Assembly (NCBI GenBank): GCA_964057225.1 | Contig: OZ059900.1 | Coordinates: 15,639,638 to 15,703,637 of the forward strand | DNA: 64,000 nucleotides | Direction of reading: 5' to 3' | From: Auanema rhodensis | Taxonomy: Eukaryota; Nematoda; Chromadorea; Rhabditida; Rhabditidae | Shown: positions 40,005 through 52,472 of the stretch, one piece after another | Position numbering within the stretch: the stretch's first letter is position 1 | Layout of the letters: every line of letters starts with the position of its first letter | Made by a program: the position numbers and the translations under genes | The notes under the pieces: model-generated | What the model saw: the letters and a program-made list of their open reading frames with translations, nothing else | Databases searched by the model: none | What the model was told of the DNA's origin: nothing

Positions 40005-40347
40005 TCTAACTCCTGTTTTTTTTGTCGTGAAAGTGGAACTAGACGTTGTACGAACAATTTTGAGCTAGGTTTCATTGACATTGCATGAGTTTGAACACAT
40101 GAAATCGTAAGTCAAAACCTTGTTTACAGCGAAATTTCCAAAAACTGGTTTTCCAGCATAATAAAATATTTCTCATGGGAAATACTGTGTTTTTGTATTT
40201 TTCTAGTGTTCAGCATGTAAAATGCTTCATTTTAGTATGTAACACGCTGAAATTCGTTGCATTTGACGACTCATATGAACAAAAATCGATTTAATCAATA
40301 TTAGCCATAAGGGGCGTGCCCTCAGAATATGCTAATTTCCTTAATTT
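40005..40347 (+). repeat. 343-bp monomer with T8 run
   Basis: The poly-T run near the start (about 40016-40023) is eight T long, where most units have seven and type (a) units have six. It is the only 343-bp unit in the window. The neighbouring unit at 39663 breaks the same run with a C (GTTCTTTTG). A sequencing or consensus error in a homopolymer could also explain the extra T. Confidence 0.8.
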
Positions 40348-43300
40348 TCTAACCCCTGTTTTTTTGTCGTGAAAGTGGGACTAGACGTTGTACGAACAAT
40401 TTTGAGCTAGGTTTCATTGACATTGCATGAGTTTGAACACATGAAATCGTAAGTCAAAACCTTGTTTACAGCGAAATTTCTAAAAACTGGTTTTCCAGCA
40501 TAATAAAATATTTCTCATGGGAAATACTGTGTTTTTGTATTTTTCTAGTGTTCAGCATGTAAAATGCTTCATTTCAGTATGTAACACGCTGAAATTCGTT
40601 GCATTTGACGACTCATATGAACAAAAATCGATTTAATCAATATTAGCCATAAGGGGCGTGCCCTCAGAATATGCTAATTTCCTTAATTTTCTAACCCCTG
40701 TTTTTTTGTCGTGTAAGTGGAACTAGACGTTGTACGAACAATTTTGAGCTAGGTTTCATTGACATTGCATGAGTTTGAACACATGAAATCGTAAGTCAAA
40801 ACCTTGTTTACAGCGAAATTTCCAAAAACTGGTTTTCCAGCATAATAAAATATTTCTCATGGGAAATACTGTGTTTTTGTATTTTTCTAGTGTTCAGCAT
40901 GTAAAATGCTTCATTTTAGTATGTAACACGCTGAAATTCGTTGCATTTGACGACTCATATGAACAAAAATCGATTTAATCAATATTAGCCATAAGGGGCG
41001 TGCCCTCAGAATATGCTAATTCCCTTAATTTTCTAACCCCTGTTTTTTTGTCGTGAAAGTGGAACTAGACGTTGTACAAACAATTTTGAGCTAGGTTTCA
41101 TTGACATTGCATGAGTTTGAACACATGAAATCGTAAGTCAAAACCTTGTTTACAGCGAAATTTCCAAAAACTGGTTTTCCAGCATAATAAAATATTTCTC
41201 ATGGGAAATACTGTGTTTTTGTATTTTTCTAGTGTTCAGCATGTAAAATGCTTCATTTTAGTATGTAACACGCTGAAATTCGTTGCATTTGACGACTCAT
41301 ATGAACAAAAATCGATTTAATCAATATTAGCCATAAGGGGCGTGCCCTCAGAATATGCTAATTTCCTTAATTTTCTAACCCCTGTTTTTTTGTCGTGAAA
41401 GTGGGACTAGACGTTGTACGAACAATTTTGAGCTAGGTTTCATTGACATTGCATGAGTTTGAACACATGAAATCGTAAGTCAAAACCTTGTTTACAGCGA
41501 AATTTCCAAAAACTGGTTTTCCAGCATAATAAAATATTTCTCATGGGAAATACTGTGTTTTTGTATTTTTCTAGTGTTCAGCATGTAAAATGCTTCATTT
41601 TAGTATGTAACACGCTGAAATTCGTTGCATTTGACGACTCATATGAACAAAAATCGATTTAATCAATATTAGCCATAAGGGGCGTGCCCTCAGAATATGC
41701 TAATTCCCTTAATTTTCTAACCCCTGTTTTTTTGTCGTGAAAGTGGAACTAGACGTTGTACGAACAATTTTGAGCTAGGTTTCATTGACATTGCATGAGT
41801 TTGAACACATGAAATCGTAAGTCAAAACCTTGTTTACAGCGAAATTTCCAAAAACTGGTTTTCCAGCATAATAAAATATTTCTCATGGGAAATACTGTGT
41901 TTTTGTATTTTTCTAGTGTTCAGCATGTAAAATGCTTCATTTTAGTATGTAACACGCTGAAATTCGTTGCATTTGACGACTCATATGAACAAAAATCGAT
42001 TTAATCAATATTAGCCATAAGGGGCGTGCCCTCAGAATATGCTAATTTCCTTAATTTTCTAACCCCTGTTTTTTTGTCGTGAAAGTGGAACTAGACGTTG
42101 TACAAACAATTTTGAGCTAGGTTTCATTGACATTGCATGAGTTTGAACACATGAAATCGTAAGTCAAAACCTTGTTTACAGCGAAATTTCCAAAAACTGG
42201 TTTTCCAGCATAATAAAATATTTCTCATGAGAAATACTGTGTTTTTGTATTTTTCTAGTGTTCAGCATGTAAAATGCTTCATTTTAGTATGTAACACGAT
42301 GAAATTCGTTGCATTTGACGACTCATATGAACAAAAATCGATTTAATCAATATTAGCCATAAGGGGCGTGCCCTCAGAATATGCTAATTTCCTTAATTTT
42401 CTAACCCCTGTTTTTTTGTCGTGAAAGTGGAACTAGACGTTGTAGGAACAATTTTGAGCTAGGTTTCATCGGCATTGCATGAGTTTGAACACATGAAATC
42501 GTAAGTCAAAACCTTGTTTACAGCGAAATTTCCAAAAACTGGTTTTCCAGCATAATAAAATATTTCTCATGGGAAATACTGTGTTTTTGTACTTTTCTAG
42601 TGTTCAGCATGTAAAATGCTTCATTTTAGTATGTAACACGCTGAAATTCGTTGCATTTGACGACTCATATGAACAAAAATCGATTTAATCAATATTAGCC
42701 ATAAGGGGCGTGCCCTCAGAATATGCTAATTTCCTTAATTTTCTAACCCCTGTTTTTTTGTCGTGAAAGTGGAACTAGACGTTGTACAAACAATTTTGAG
42801 CTAGGTTTCATTGACATTGCATGAGTTTGAACACATGAAATCGTAAGTCAAAACCTTGTTTACAGCGAAATTTCCAAAAACTGGTTTTCCAGCATAATAA
42901 AATATTTCTCATGAGAAATACTGTGTTTTTGTATTTTTATAGTGTTCAGCATGTAAAATGCTTCATTTTAGTATGTAACACGCTGAAATTCGTTGCATTT
43001 GACGACTCATATGAACAAAAATCGATTTAATCAATATTAGCCATAAGGGGCGTGCCCTCAGAATATGCTAATTTCCTTAATTTTCTAACCCCTGTTTTTT
43101 TGTCGTGAAAGTGGAATTAGACGTTGTAGGAACAATTTTGAGCTAGGTTTCATTGACATTGCATGAGTTTGAACACATGAAATCGTAAGTCAAAACCTTG
43201 TTTACAGCGAAATTTCCAAAAACTGGTTTTCCAGCATAATAAAATATTTCTTATGGGAAATACTGTGTTTTTGTATTTTTCTAGTGTTCAGCATGTAAAA

Positions 43301-44793
43301 TACTTCATTTTAGTATGTAACACGCTGAAATTCGTTGCATTTGACGACTCATATGAACAAAAATCGATTTAATCAATATTAGCCATAAGGGGCGTGCCCT
43401 CAGAATATGCTAATTTCCTTAATTTTCTAACCCCTGTTTTTTTGTCGTGAAAGTGGAACTAGACGTTGTAGGAACAATTTTGAGCTAGGTTTCATTGACA
43501 TTGCATGAGTTTGAACACATGAAATCGTAAGTCAAAACCTTGTTTACAGCGAAATTTCCAAAAACTGGTTTTCCAGCATAATAAAATATTTCTCATGGGA
43601 AATACTGTGTTTTTGTATTTTTCTAGTGTTCAGCATGTAAAATACTTCATTTTAGTATGTAACACGCTGAAATTCGTTGCATTTGACGACTCATATGAAC
43701 AAAAATCGATTTAATCAATATTAGCCATAAGGGGCGTGCCCTCAGAATATGCTAATTTCCTTAATTTTCTAACCCCTGTTTTTTTGTCGTGAAAGTGGAA
43801 CTAGACGTTGTAGGAACAATTTTGAGCTAGGTTTCATTGACATTGCATGAGTTTGAACACATGAAATCGTAAGTCAAAACCTTGTTTACAGCGAAATTTC
43901 CAAAAACTGGTTTTCCAGCATAATAAAATATTTCTCATGGGAAATACTGTGTTTTTGTATTTTTCTAGTGTTCAGCATGTGAAATGCTTCATTTTAGTAT
44001 GTAACACGCTGAAATTCGTTGCATTTGACGACTCATATGAACAAAAATCGATTTAATCAATATTAGCCATAAGGGGCGTGCCCTCAGAATATGCTAATTT
44101 CCTTAATTTTCTAACCCCTGTTTTTTTGTCGTGAAAGTGGAACTAGACGTTGTAGGAACAATTTTGAGCTAGGTTTCATTGACATTGCATGAGTTTGAAC
44201 ACATGAAATCGTAAGTCAAAACCTTGTTTACAGCGAAATTTCCAAAAACTGGTTTTCCAGCATAATAAAATATTTCTTATGGGAAATACTGTGTTTTTGT
44301 ATTTTTCTAGTGTTCAGCATGTAAAATACTTCATTTTAGTATGTAACACGCTGAAATTCGTTGCATTTGACGACTCATATGAACAAAAATCGATTTAATC
44401 AATATTAGCCATAAGGGGCGTGCCCTCAGAATATGCTAATTTCCTAAATTTTCTAACCCCTGTTTTTTTGTCGTGAAAGTGGAACTAGACGTTGTACGAA
44501 CAGTTTTGAGCTAGGTTTCATTGACATTGCATGAGTTTGAACACATGAAATCGTAAGTCAAAACCTTGTTTACAGCGAAATTTCCAAAAACTGGTTTTCC
44601 AGCATAATAAAATATTTCTCATGGGAAAAACTGTGTTTTTGTATTTTTCTAGTGTTCAGCATGTAAAATGCTTCATTTTAGTATGTAACACGCTGAAATT
44701 CGTTGCATTTGACGACTCATATGAACAAAAATCGATTTAATCAATATTAGCCATAAGGGGCGTGCCCTCAGAATATGCTAATTTCCTTAATTT

Positions 44794-45134
44794 TCTAACC
44801 CCTGTTTTTTTGTCGTGAAAGTGGAACTAGACGTTGTACGAACAATTTTGAGCTAGGTTTCATTAACATTGCATGAGTTTGAACTCATGAAATCGTAATT
44901 CAAAACCTTGTTTACAGCGAAAATTCCAAAAACTGGTTTCCAGCATAATAAAATATTTCTCATGGGAAATACTGTGTTTTTGTATTTTTCTAGTGTTCAG
45001 CATGTGAAATGCTTCATTTAAGTATGTAACACGCTGAAATTCGTTGCATTTGACTACTCATATGAACAAAAATCGATTTAATCAATATTAGCCATAAGGG
45101 GCGTGCCCTCAGAATATGCTAATTTCCTTAATTT
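44794..45134 (+). repeat. Divergent monomer subtype (CATTAACATT), copy 1
   Basis: This 341-bp unit differs from the surrounding units at about eight places: CATTAACATT, GAACTCATG, GTAATTCAAA, GAAAATTCC, ACTGGTTTCC (one T lost), GTGAAATGC, ATTTAAGTA and GACTACTCAT. Several of these fall in the otherwise nearly invariant interior. The same set recurs at 47346-47686 (with GTGAATTGC) and 56577-56917 (with GTAAAATGC). Each copy follows an AACAGTTTTG/GGGAAAAACTG unit, so it moves as part of a multi-unit block. Confidence 0.85.
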
Positions 45135-46502
45135 TCTAACCCCTGTTTTTTTGTCGTGAAAGTGGAACTAGACGTTGTACAAACAATTTTGAGCTAGGTT
45201 TCATTGACATTGCATGAGTTTGAACACATGAAATCGTAAGTCAAAACCTTGTTTACAGCGAAATTTCCAAAAACTGGTTTTCCAGCATAATAAAATATTT
45301 CTCATGAGAAATACTGTGTTTTTGTATTTTTCTAGTGTTCAGCATGTAAAATGCTTCATTTTAGTATGTAACACGATGAAATTCGTTGCATTTGACGACT
45401 CATATGAACAAAAATCGATTTAATCAATATTAGCCATAAGGGGCGTGCCCTCAGAATATGCTAATTTCCTTAATTTTCTAACCCCTGTTTTTTTGTCGTG
45501 AAAGTGGAACTAGACGTTGTAGGAACAATTTTGAGCTAGGTTTCATCGGCATTGCATGAGTTTGAACACATGAAATCGTAAGTCAAAACCTTGTTTACAG
45601 CGAAATTTCCAAAAACTGGTTTTCCAGCATAATAAAATATTTCTCATGGGAAATACTGTGTTTTTGTACTTTTCTAGTGTTCAGCATGTAAAATGCTTCA
45701 TTTTAGTATGTAACACGCTGAAATTCGTTGCATTTGACGACTCATATGAACAAAAATCGATTTAATCAATATTAGCCATAAGGGGCGTGCCCTCAGAATA
45801 TGCTAATTTCCTTAATTTTCTAACCCCTGTTTTTTTGTCGTGAAAGTGGAACTAGACGTTGTAGGAACATTTTTGAGCTAGGTTTCATTGACATTGCATG
45901 AGTTTGAACACATGAAATCGTAAGTCAAAACCTTGTTTACAGCGAAATTTCCAAAAACTGGTTTTCCAGCATAATAAAATATTTCTCATGGGAAATACTG
46001 TGTTTTTGTATTTTTCTAGTGTTCAGCATGTGAAATGCTTCATTTTAGTATGTAACACGCTGAAATTCGTTGCATTTGACTACTCATATGAACAAAAATC
46101 GATTTAATCAATATTAGCCATAAGGGGCGTGCCCTCAGAATATGCTAATTTCCTTAATTTTCTAACCCCTGTTTTTTTGTCGTGAAAGTGGAACTAGACG
46201 TTGTACAAACAATTTTGAGCTAGGTTTCATTGACATTGCATGAGTTTGAACACATGAAATCGTAAGTCAAAACCTTGTTTACAGCGAAATTTCCAAAAAC
46301 TGGTTTTCCAGCATAATAAAATATTTCTCATGTGAAATACTGTGTTTTTGTATTTTTATAGTGTTCAGCATGTAAAATGCTTCATTTTAGTATGTAACAC
46401 GCTGAAATTCGTTGCATTTGACGACTCATATGAACAAAAATCGATTTAATCAATATTAGCCATAAGGGGCGTGCCCTCAGAATATGCTAATTTCCTTAAT
46501 TT

Positions 46503-47003
46503 TCTAACCCCTGTTTTTTTGTCGTGAAAGTGGAATTAGACGTTGTAGGAACAATTTTGAGCTAGGTTTCATTGACATTGCATGAGTTTGAACACATGAA
46601 ATCGTAAGTCAAAACCTTGTTTACAGCGAAATTTCCAAAAACTGGTTTTCCAGCATAATAAAATATTTCTCATGGGAAATACTGTGTTTTTGTATTTTTC
46701 TAGTGTTCAGCATGTAAAATACTTCATTTTAGTATGTAACACGCTGAAATTCGTTGCATTTGACGACTCATATGAACAAAAATCGATTTAATCAATATTA
46801 GCCATAAGGGGCGTGCCCTCAGAATATGCTATGGGAAATACTGTGTTTTTGTATTTTTCTAGTGTTCAGCATGTAAAATACTTCATTTTAGTATGTAACA
46901 CGCTGAAATTCGTTGCATTTGACGACTCATATGAACAAAAATCGATTTAATCAATATTAGCCATAAGGGGCGTGCCCTCAGAATATGCTAATTTCCTAAA
47001 TTT
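46503..47003 (+). repeat. Two truncated monomers fused at a 183-bp deletion
   Basis: The unit starting at 46503 runs normally to AGAATATGCT at 46830 (328 bp). The next base, 46831, begins ATGGGAAATAC, which belongs at about position 170 of a monomer. The last 14 bp of one unit and the first 169 bp of the next are missing, 183 bp in total, leaving a 173-bp partial unit. Only one base (A) could be shared at the junction, so the break is not at matching positions of the repeat and was not made by simple in-register exchange. The partial unit has AAAATAC and TTCCTAAATT and is followed by an AACAGTTTTG unit, as in the chain at 44110-45134. Confidence 0.9.
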
Positions 47004-47345
47004 TCTAACCCCTGTTTTTTTGTCGTGAAAGTGGAACTAGACGTTGTACAAACAGTTTTGAGCTAGGTTTCATTGACATTGCATGAGTTTGAACACATGA
47101 AATCGTAAGTCAAAACCTTGTTTACAGCGAAATTTCCAAAAACTGGTTTTCCAGCATAATAAAATATTTCTCATGGGAAAAACTGTGTTTTTGTATTTTT
47201 CTAGTGTTCAGCATGTAAAATGCTTCATTTTAGTATGTAACACGCTGAAATTCGTTGCATTTGACGACTCATATGAACAAAAATCGATTTAATCAATATT
47301 AGCCATAAGGGGCGTGCCCTCAGAATATGCTAATTTCCTTAATTT

Positions 47346-47686
47346 TCTAACCCCTGTTTTTTTGTCGTGAAAGTGGAACTAGACGTTGTACGAACAATTT
47401 TGAGCTAGGTTTCATTAACATTGCATGAGTTTGAACTCATGAAATCGTAATTCAAAACCTTGTTTACAGCGAAAATTCCAAAAACTGGTTTCCAGCATAA
47501 TAAAATATTTCTCATGGGAAATACTGTGTTTTTGTATTTTTCTAGTGTTCAGCATGTGAATTGCTTCATTTAAGTATGTAACACGCTGAAATTCGTTGCA
47601 TTTGACTACTCATATGAACAAAAATCGATTTAATCAATATTAGCCATAAGGGGCGTGCCCTCAGAATATGCTAATTTCCTTAATTT
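47346..47686 (+). repeat. Divergent monomer subtype (CATTAACATT), copy 2
   Basis: The marker set is the same as at 44794, including the one-base loss in ACTGGTTTCC, plus a private A to T giving GTGAATTGC. The preceding unit at 47004 has CAAACAGTTTTG and GGGAAAAACTG, matching the neighbour of the other copies. Confidence 0.85.
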
Positions 47687-48028
47687 TCTAACCCCTGTTT
47701 TTTTGTCGTGAAAGTGGAACTAGACGTTGTACAAACAATTTTGAGCTAGGTTTCATTGACATTGCATGAGTTTGAACACATGAAATCGTAAGTCAAAACC
47801 TTGTTTACAGCGAAATTTCCAAAAACTGGTTTTCCAGCATAATAAAATATTTCTCATGAGAAATACTGTGTTTTTGTATTTTTCTAGTGTTCAGCATGTA
47901 AAATGTTTCATTTTAGTATGTAACACGATGAAATTCGTTGCATTTGACGACTCATATGAACAAAAATCGATTTAATCAATATTAGCCATAAGGGGCGTGC
48001 CCTCAGAATATGCTAATTTCCTTAATTT

Positions 48029-51000
48029 TCTAACCCCTGTTTTTTTGTCGTGAAAGTGGAACTAGACGTTGTAGGAACAATTTTGAGCTAGGTTTCATCG
48101 GCATTGCATGAGTTTGAACACATGAAATCGTAAGTCAAAACCTTGTTTACAGCGAAATTTCCAAAAACTGGTTTTCCAGCATAATAAAATATTTCTCATG
48201 GGAAATACTGTGTTTTTGTACTTTTCTAGTGTTCAGCATGTAAAATGCTTCATTTTAGTATGTAACACGCTGAAATTCGTTGCATTTGACGACTCATATG
48301 AACAAAAATCGATTTAATCAATATTAGCCATAAGGGGCGTGCCCTCAGAATATGCTAATTTTCTTAATTTTCTAACCCCTGTTTTTTTGTCGTGAAAGTG
48401 GAACTAGACGTTGTACAAACAATTTTGAGCTAGGTTTCATTGACATTGCATGAGTTTGAACACATGAAATCGTAAGTCAAAACCTTGTTTACAGCGAAAT
48501 TTCCAAAAACTGGTTTTCCAGCATAATAAAATATTTCTCATGAGAAATACTGTGTTTTTGTATTTTTCTAGTGTTCAGCATGTAAAATGCTTCATTTTAG
48601 TATGTAACACGATGAAATTCGTTGCATTTGACGACTCATATGAACAAAAATCGATTTAATCAATATTAGCCATAAGGGGCGTGCCCTCAGAATATGCTAA
48701 TTTCCTTAATTTTCTAACCCCTGTTTTTTTGTCGTGAAAGTGGAACTAGACGTTGTAGGAACAATTTTGAGCTAGGTTTCATCGGCATTGCATGAGTTTG
48801 AACACATGAAATCGTAAGTCAAAACCTTGTTTACAGCGAAATTTCCAAAAACTGGTTTTCCAGCATAATAAAATATTTCTCATGGGAAATACTGTGTTTT
48901 TGTACTTTTCTAGTGTTCAGCATGTAAAATGCTTCATTTTAGTATGTAACACGCTGAAATTCGTTGCATTTGACGACTCATATGAACAAAAATCGATTTA
49001 ATCAATATTAGCCATAAGGGGCGTGCCCTCAGAATATGCTAATTTCCTTAATTTTCTAACCCCTGTTTTTTTGTCGTGAAAGTGGAACTAGACGTTGTAG
49101 GAACATTTTTGAGCTAGGTTTCATTGACATTGCATGAGTTTGAACACATGAAATCGTAAGTCAAAACCTTGTTTACAGCGAAATTTCCAAAAACTGGTTT
49201 TCCAGCATAATAAAATATTTCTCATGGGAAATACTGTGTTTTTGTATTTTTCTAGTGTTCAGCATGTGAAATGCTTCATTTTAGTATGTAACACGCTGAA
49301 ATTCGTTGCATTTGACTACTCATATGAACAAAAATCGATTTAATCAATATTAGCCATAAGGGGCGTGCCCTCAGAATATGCTAATTTCCTTAATTTTCTA
49401 ACCCCTGTTTTTTTGTCGTGAAAGTGGAACTAGACGTTGTACAAACAATTTTGAGCTAGGTTTCATTGACATTGCATGAGTTTGAACACATGAAATCGTA
49501 AGTCAAAACCTTGTTTACAGCGAAATTTCCAAAAACTGGTTTTCCAGCATAATAAAATATTTCTCATGAGAAATACTGTGTTTTTGTATTTTTCTAGTGT
49601 TCAGCATGTAAAATGCTTCATTTTAGTATGTAACACGCTGAAATTCGTTGCATTTGACGACTCATATGAACAAAAATCGATTTAATCAATATTAGCCATA
49701 AGGGGCGTGCCCTCAGAATATGCTAATTTCCTTAATTTTCTAACCCCTGTTTTTTTGTCGTGAAAGTGGAACTAGACGTTGTAGGAACAATTTTGAGCTA
49801 GGTTTCATCGGCATTGCATGAGTTTGAACACATGAAATCGTAAGTCAAAACCTTGTTTACAGCGAAATTTCCAAAAACTGGTTTTCCAGCATAATAAAAT
49901 ATTTCTCATGGGAAATACTGTGTTTTTGTACTTTTCTAGTGTTCAGCATGTAAAATGCTTCATTTTAGTATGTAACACGCTGAAATTCGTTGCATTTGAC
50001 GACTCATATGAACAAAAATCGATTTAATCAATATTAGCCATAAGGGGCGTGCCCTCAGAATATGCTAATTTCCTTAATTTTCTAACCCCTGTTTTTTTGT
50101 CGTGAAAGTGGAACTAGACGTTGTACAAACAATTTTGAGCTAGGTTTCATTGACATTGCATGAGTTTGAACACATGAAATCGTAAGTCAAAACCTTGTTT
50201 ACAGCGAAATTTCCAAAAACTGGTTTTCCAGCATAATAAAATATTTCTCATGAGAAATACTGTGTTTTTGTATTTTTCTAGTGTTCAGCATGTAAAATGC
50301 TTCATTTTAGTATGTAACACGATGAAATTCGTTGCATTTGACGACTCATATGAACAAAAATCGATTTAATCAATATTAGCCATAAGGGGCGTGCCCTCAG
50401 AATATGCTAATTTCCTTAATTTTCTAACCCCTGTTTTTTTGTCGTGAAAGTGGAACTAGACGTTGTAGGAACAATTTTGAGCTAGGTTTCATCGGCATTG
50501 CATGAGTTTGAACACATGAAATCGTAAGTCAAAACCTTGTTTACAGCGAAATTTCCAAAAACTGGTTTTCCAGCATAATAAAATATTTCTCATGGGAAAT
50601 ACTGTGTTTTTGTACTTTTCTAGTGTTCAGCATGTAAAATGCTTCATTTTAGTATGTAACACGCTGAAATTCGTTGCATTTGACGACTCATATGAACAAA
50701 AATCGATTTAATCAATATTAGCCATAAGGGGCGTGCCCTCAGAATATGCTAATTTCCTTAATTTTCTAACCCCTGTTTTTTTGTCGTGAAAGTGGAACTA
50801 GACGTTGTAGGAACATTTTTGAGCTAGGTTTCATTGACATTGCATGAGTTTGAACACATGAAATCGTAAGTCAAAACCTTGTTTACAGCGAAATTTCCAA
50901 AAACTGGTTTTCCAGCATAATAAAATATTTCTCATGGGAAATACTGTGTTTTTGTATTTTTCTAGTGTTCAGCATGTGAAATGCTTCATTTTAGTATGTA

Positions 51001-51448
51001 ACACGCTGAAATTCGTTGCATTTGACTACTCATATGAACAAAAATCGATTTAATCAATATTAGCCATAAGGGGCGTGCCCTCAGAATATGCTAATTTCCT
51101 TAATTTTCTAACCCCTGTTTTTTTGTCGTGAAAGTGGAACTAGACGTTGTACAAACAATTTTGAGCTAGGTTTCATTGACATTGCATGAGTTTGAACACA
51201 TGAAATCGTAAGTCAAAACCTTGTTTACAGCGAAATTTCCAAAAACTGGTTTTCCAGCATAATAAAATATTTCTCATGAGAAATACTGTGTTTTTGTATT
51301 TTTATAGTGTTCAGCATGTAAAATGCTTCATTTTAGTATGTAACACGCTGAAATTCGTTGCATTTGACGACTCATATGAACAAAAATCGATTTAATCAAT
51401 ATTAGCCATAAGGGGCGTGCCCTCAGAATATGCTAATTTCCTTAATTT
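48029..51448 (+). repeat. Tandem five-monomer (1710-bp) higher-order repeat of domain III
   Basis: Copy 1 is 48029-49738 and copy 2 is 49739-51448. The order is: CATCGGC/GTACTTTTC, TACAAAC/CATGAG/CACGATG, CATCGGC/GTACTTTTC, AACATTTTT/GTGAAATGC/GACTACTC, TACAAAC/CATGAG. The copies differ in AATTTTCTTA near 48358 in the first unit of copy 1 and in TTTTTCTAG versus TTTTTATAG in the fifth unit. A related run (CACGATG, CATCGGC, AACATTTTT, TACAAAC/TTTTTATAG, GGAATTAG) is found at 45135-46830 and again at 50081-51789. Confidence 0.85.
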
Positions 51449-52472
51449 TCTAACCCCTGTTTTTTTGTCGTGAAAGTGGAATTAGACGTTGTAGGAACAA
51501 TTTTGAGCTAGCTTTCATTGACATTGCATGAGTTTGAACACATGAAATCGTAAGTCAAAACCTTGTTTACAGCGAAATTTCCAAAAACTGGTTTTCCAGC
51601 ATAATAAAATATTTCTCATGGGAAATACTGTGTTTTTTATTTTTCTAGTGTTCAGCATGTAAAATACTTCATTTTAGTATGTAACACGCTGAAATTCGTT
51701 GCATTTGACGACTCATATGAACAAAAATCGATTTAATCAATATTAGCCATAAGGGGCGTGCCCTCAGAATATGCTAATTTCCTTAATTTTCTAACCCCTG
51801 TTTTTTGTCGTGAAAGTGGAACTAGACGTTGTACGAACAATTTTGAGCTAGGTTTCATTGACATTGCATGAGTTTGAACACATGAAATCGTAAGTCAAAA
51901 CCTTGTTTACAGCGAAATTTCCAAAAACTGGTTTTCCAGCATAATAAAATATTTCTTATGGGAAATACTGTGTTTTTGTATTTTTCTAGTGTTCAGCATG
52001 TAAAATACTTCATTTTAGTATGTAACACGCTGAAATTCGTTGCATTTGACGACTCATATGAACAAAAATCGATTTAATCAATATTAGCCATAAGGGGCGT
52101 GCCCTCAGAATATGCTAATTTCCTAAATTTTCTAACCCCTGTTTTTTTGTCGTGAAAGTGGAACTAGACGTTGTACGAACAGTTTTGAGCTAGGTTTCAT
52201 TGACATTGCATGAGTTTGAACACATGAAATCGTAAGTCAAAACCTTGTTTACAGCGAAATTTCCAAAAACTGGTTTTCCAGCATAATAAAATATTTCTCA
52301 TGGGAAAAACTGTGTTTTTGTATTTTTCTAGTGTTCAGCATGTAAAATGCTTCATTTTAGTATGTAACACGCTGAAATTCGTTGCATTTGACGACTCATA
52401 TGAACAAAAATCGATTTAATCAATATTAGCCATAAGGGGCGTGCCCTCAGAATATGCTAATTTCCTTAATTT

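Larger units (their letters stand above)
17776..42057 (+). repeat. Array domain II: AATTCCC / GTGGGAC family
   Basis: Units 53-123. The CT6GGCCG, GTTTTACGAAC and GATATT types are absent. New variants appear and recur in blocks: AATTCCCTTA for AATTTCCTTA near the monomer end, AACTCCTG for AACCCCTG at its start, GTGGGACTAG, GTGAGACTAG or GTGAAACTAG for GTGGAACTAG, and CATGGAAAAT for CATGGGAAAT. All units keep ATAAGGGG. TACAAAC units occur here too but with CATGGGAAA, so the palindrome is broken. From about 35.2 to 41 kb extra markers appear (GTGTAAGTGG, CATTTCAGTA). The domain is more homogeneous than domain I and ends with the unit at 41716; the unit at 42058 brings the domain III signature. 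Confidence 0.88.

Noticed and set aside
40016-40023. T8 run as a biological variant of interest
   Set aside because: A single homopolymer length change seen once can be a sequencing error; it is kept only as a described feature.
46831-47003. Start of a different repeat family
   Set aside because: The sequence is the right half of an ordinary domain III unit, so a deletion explains it fully.
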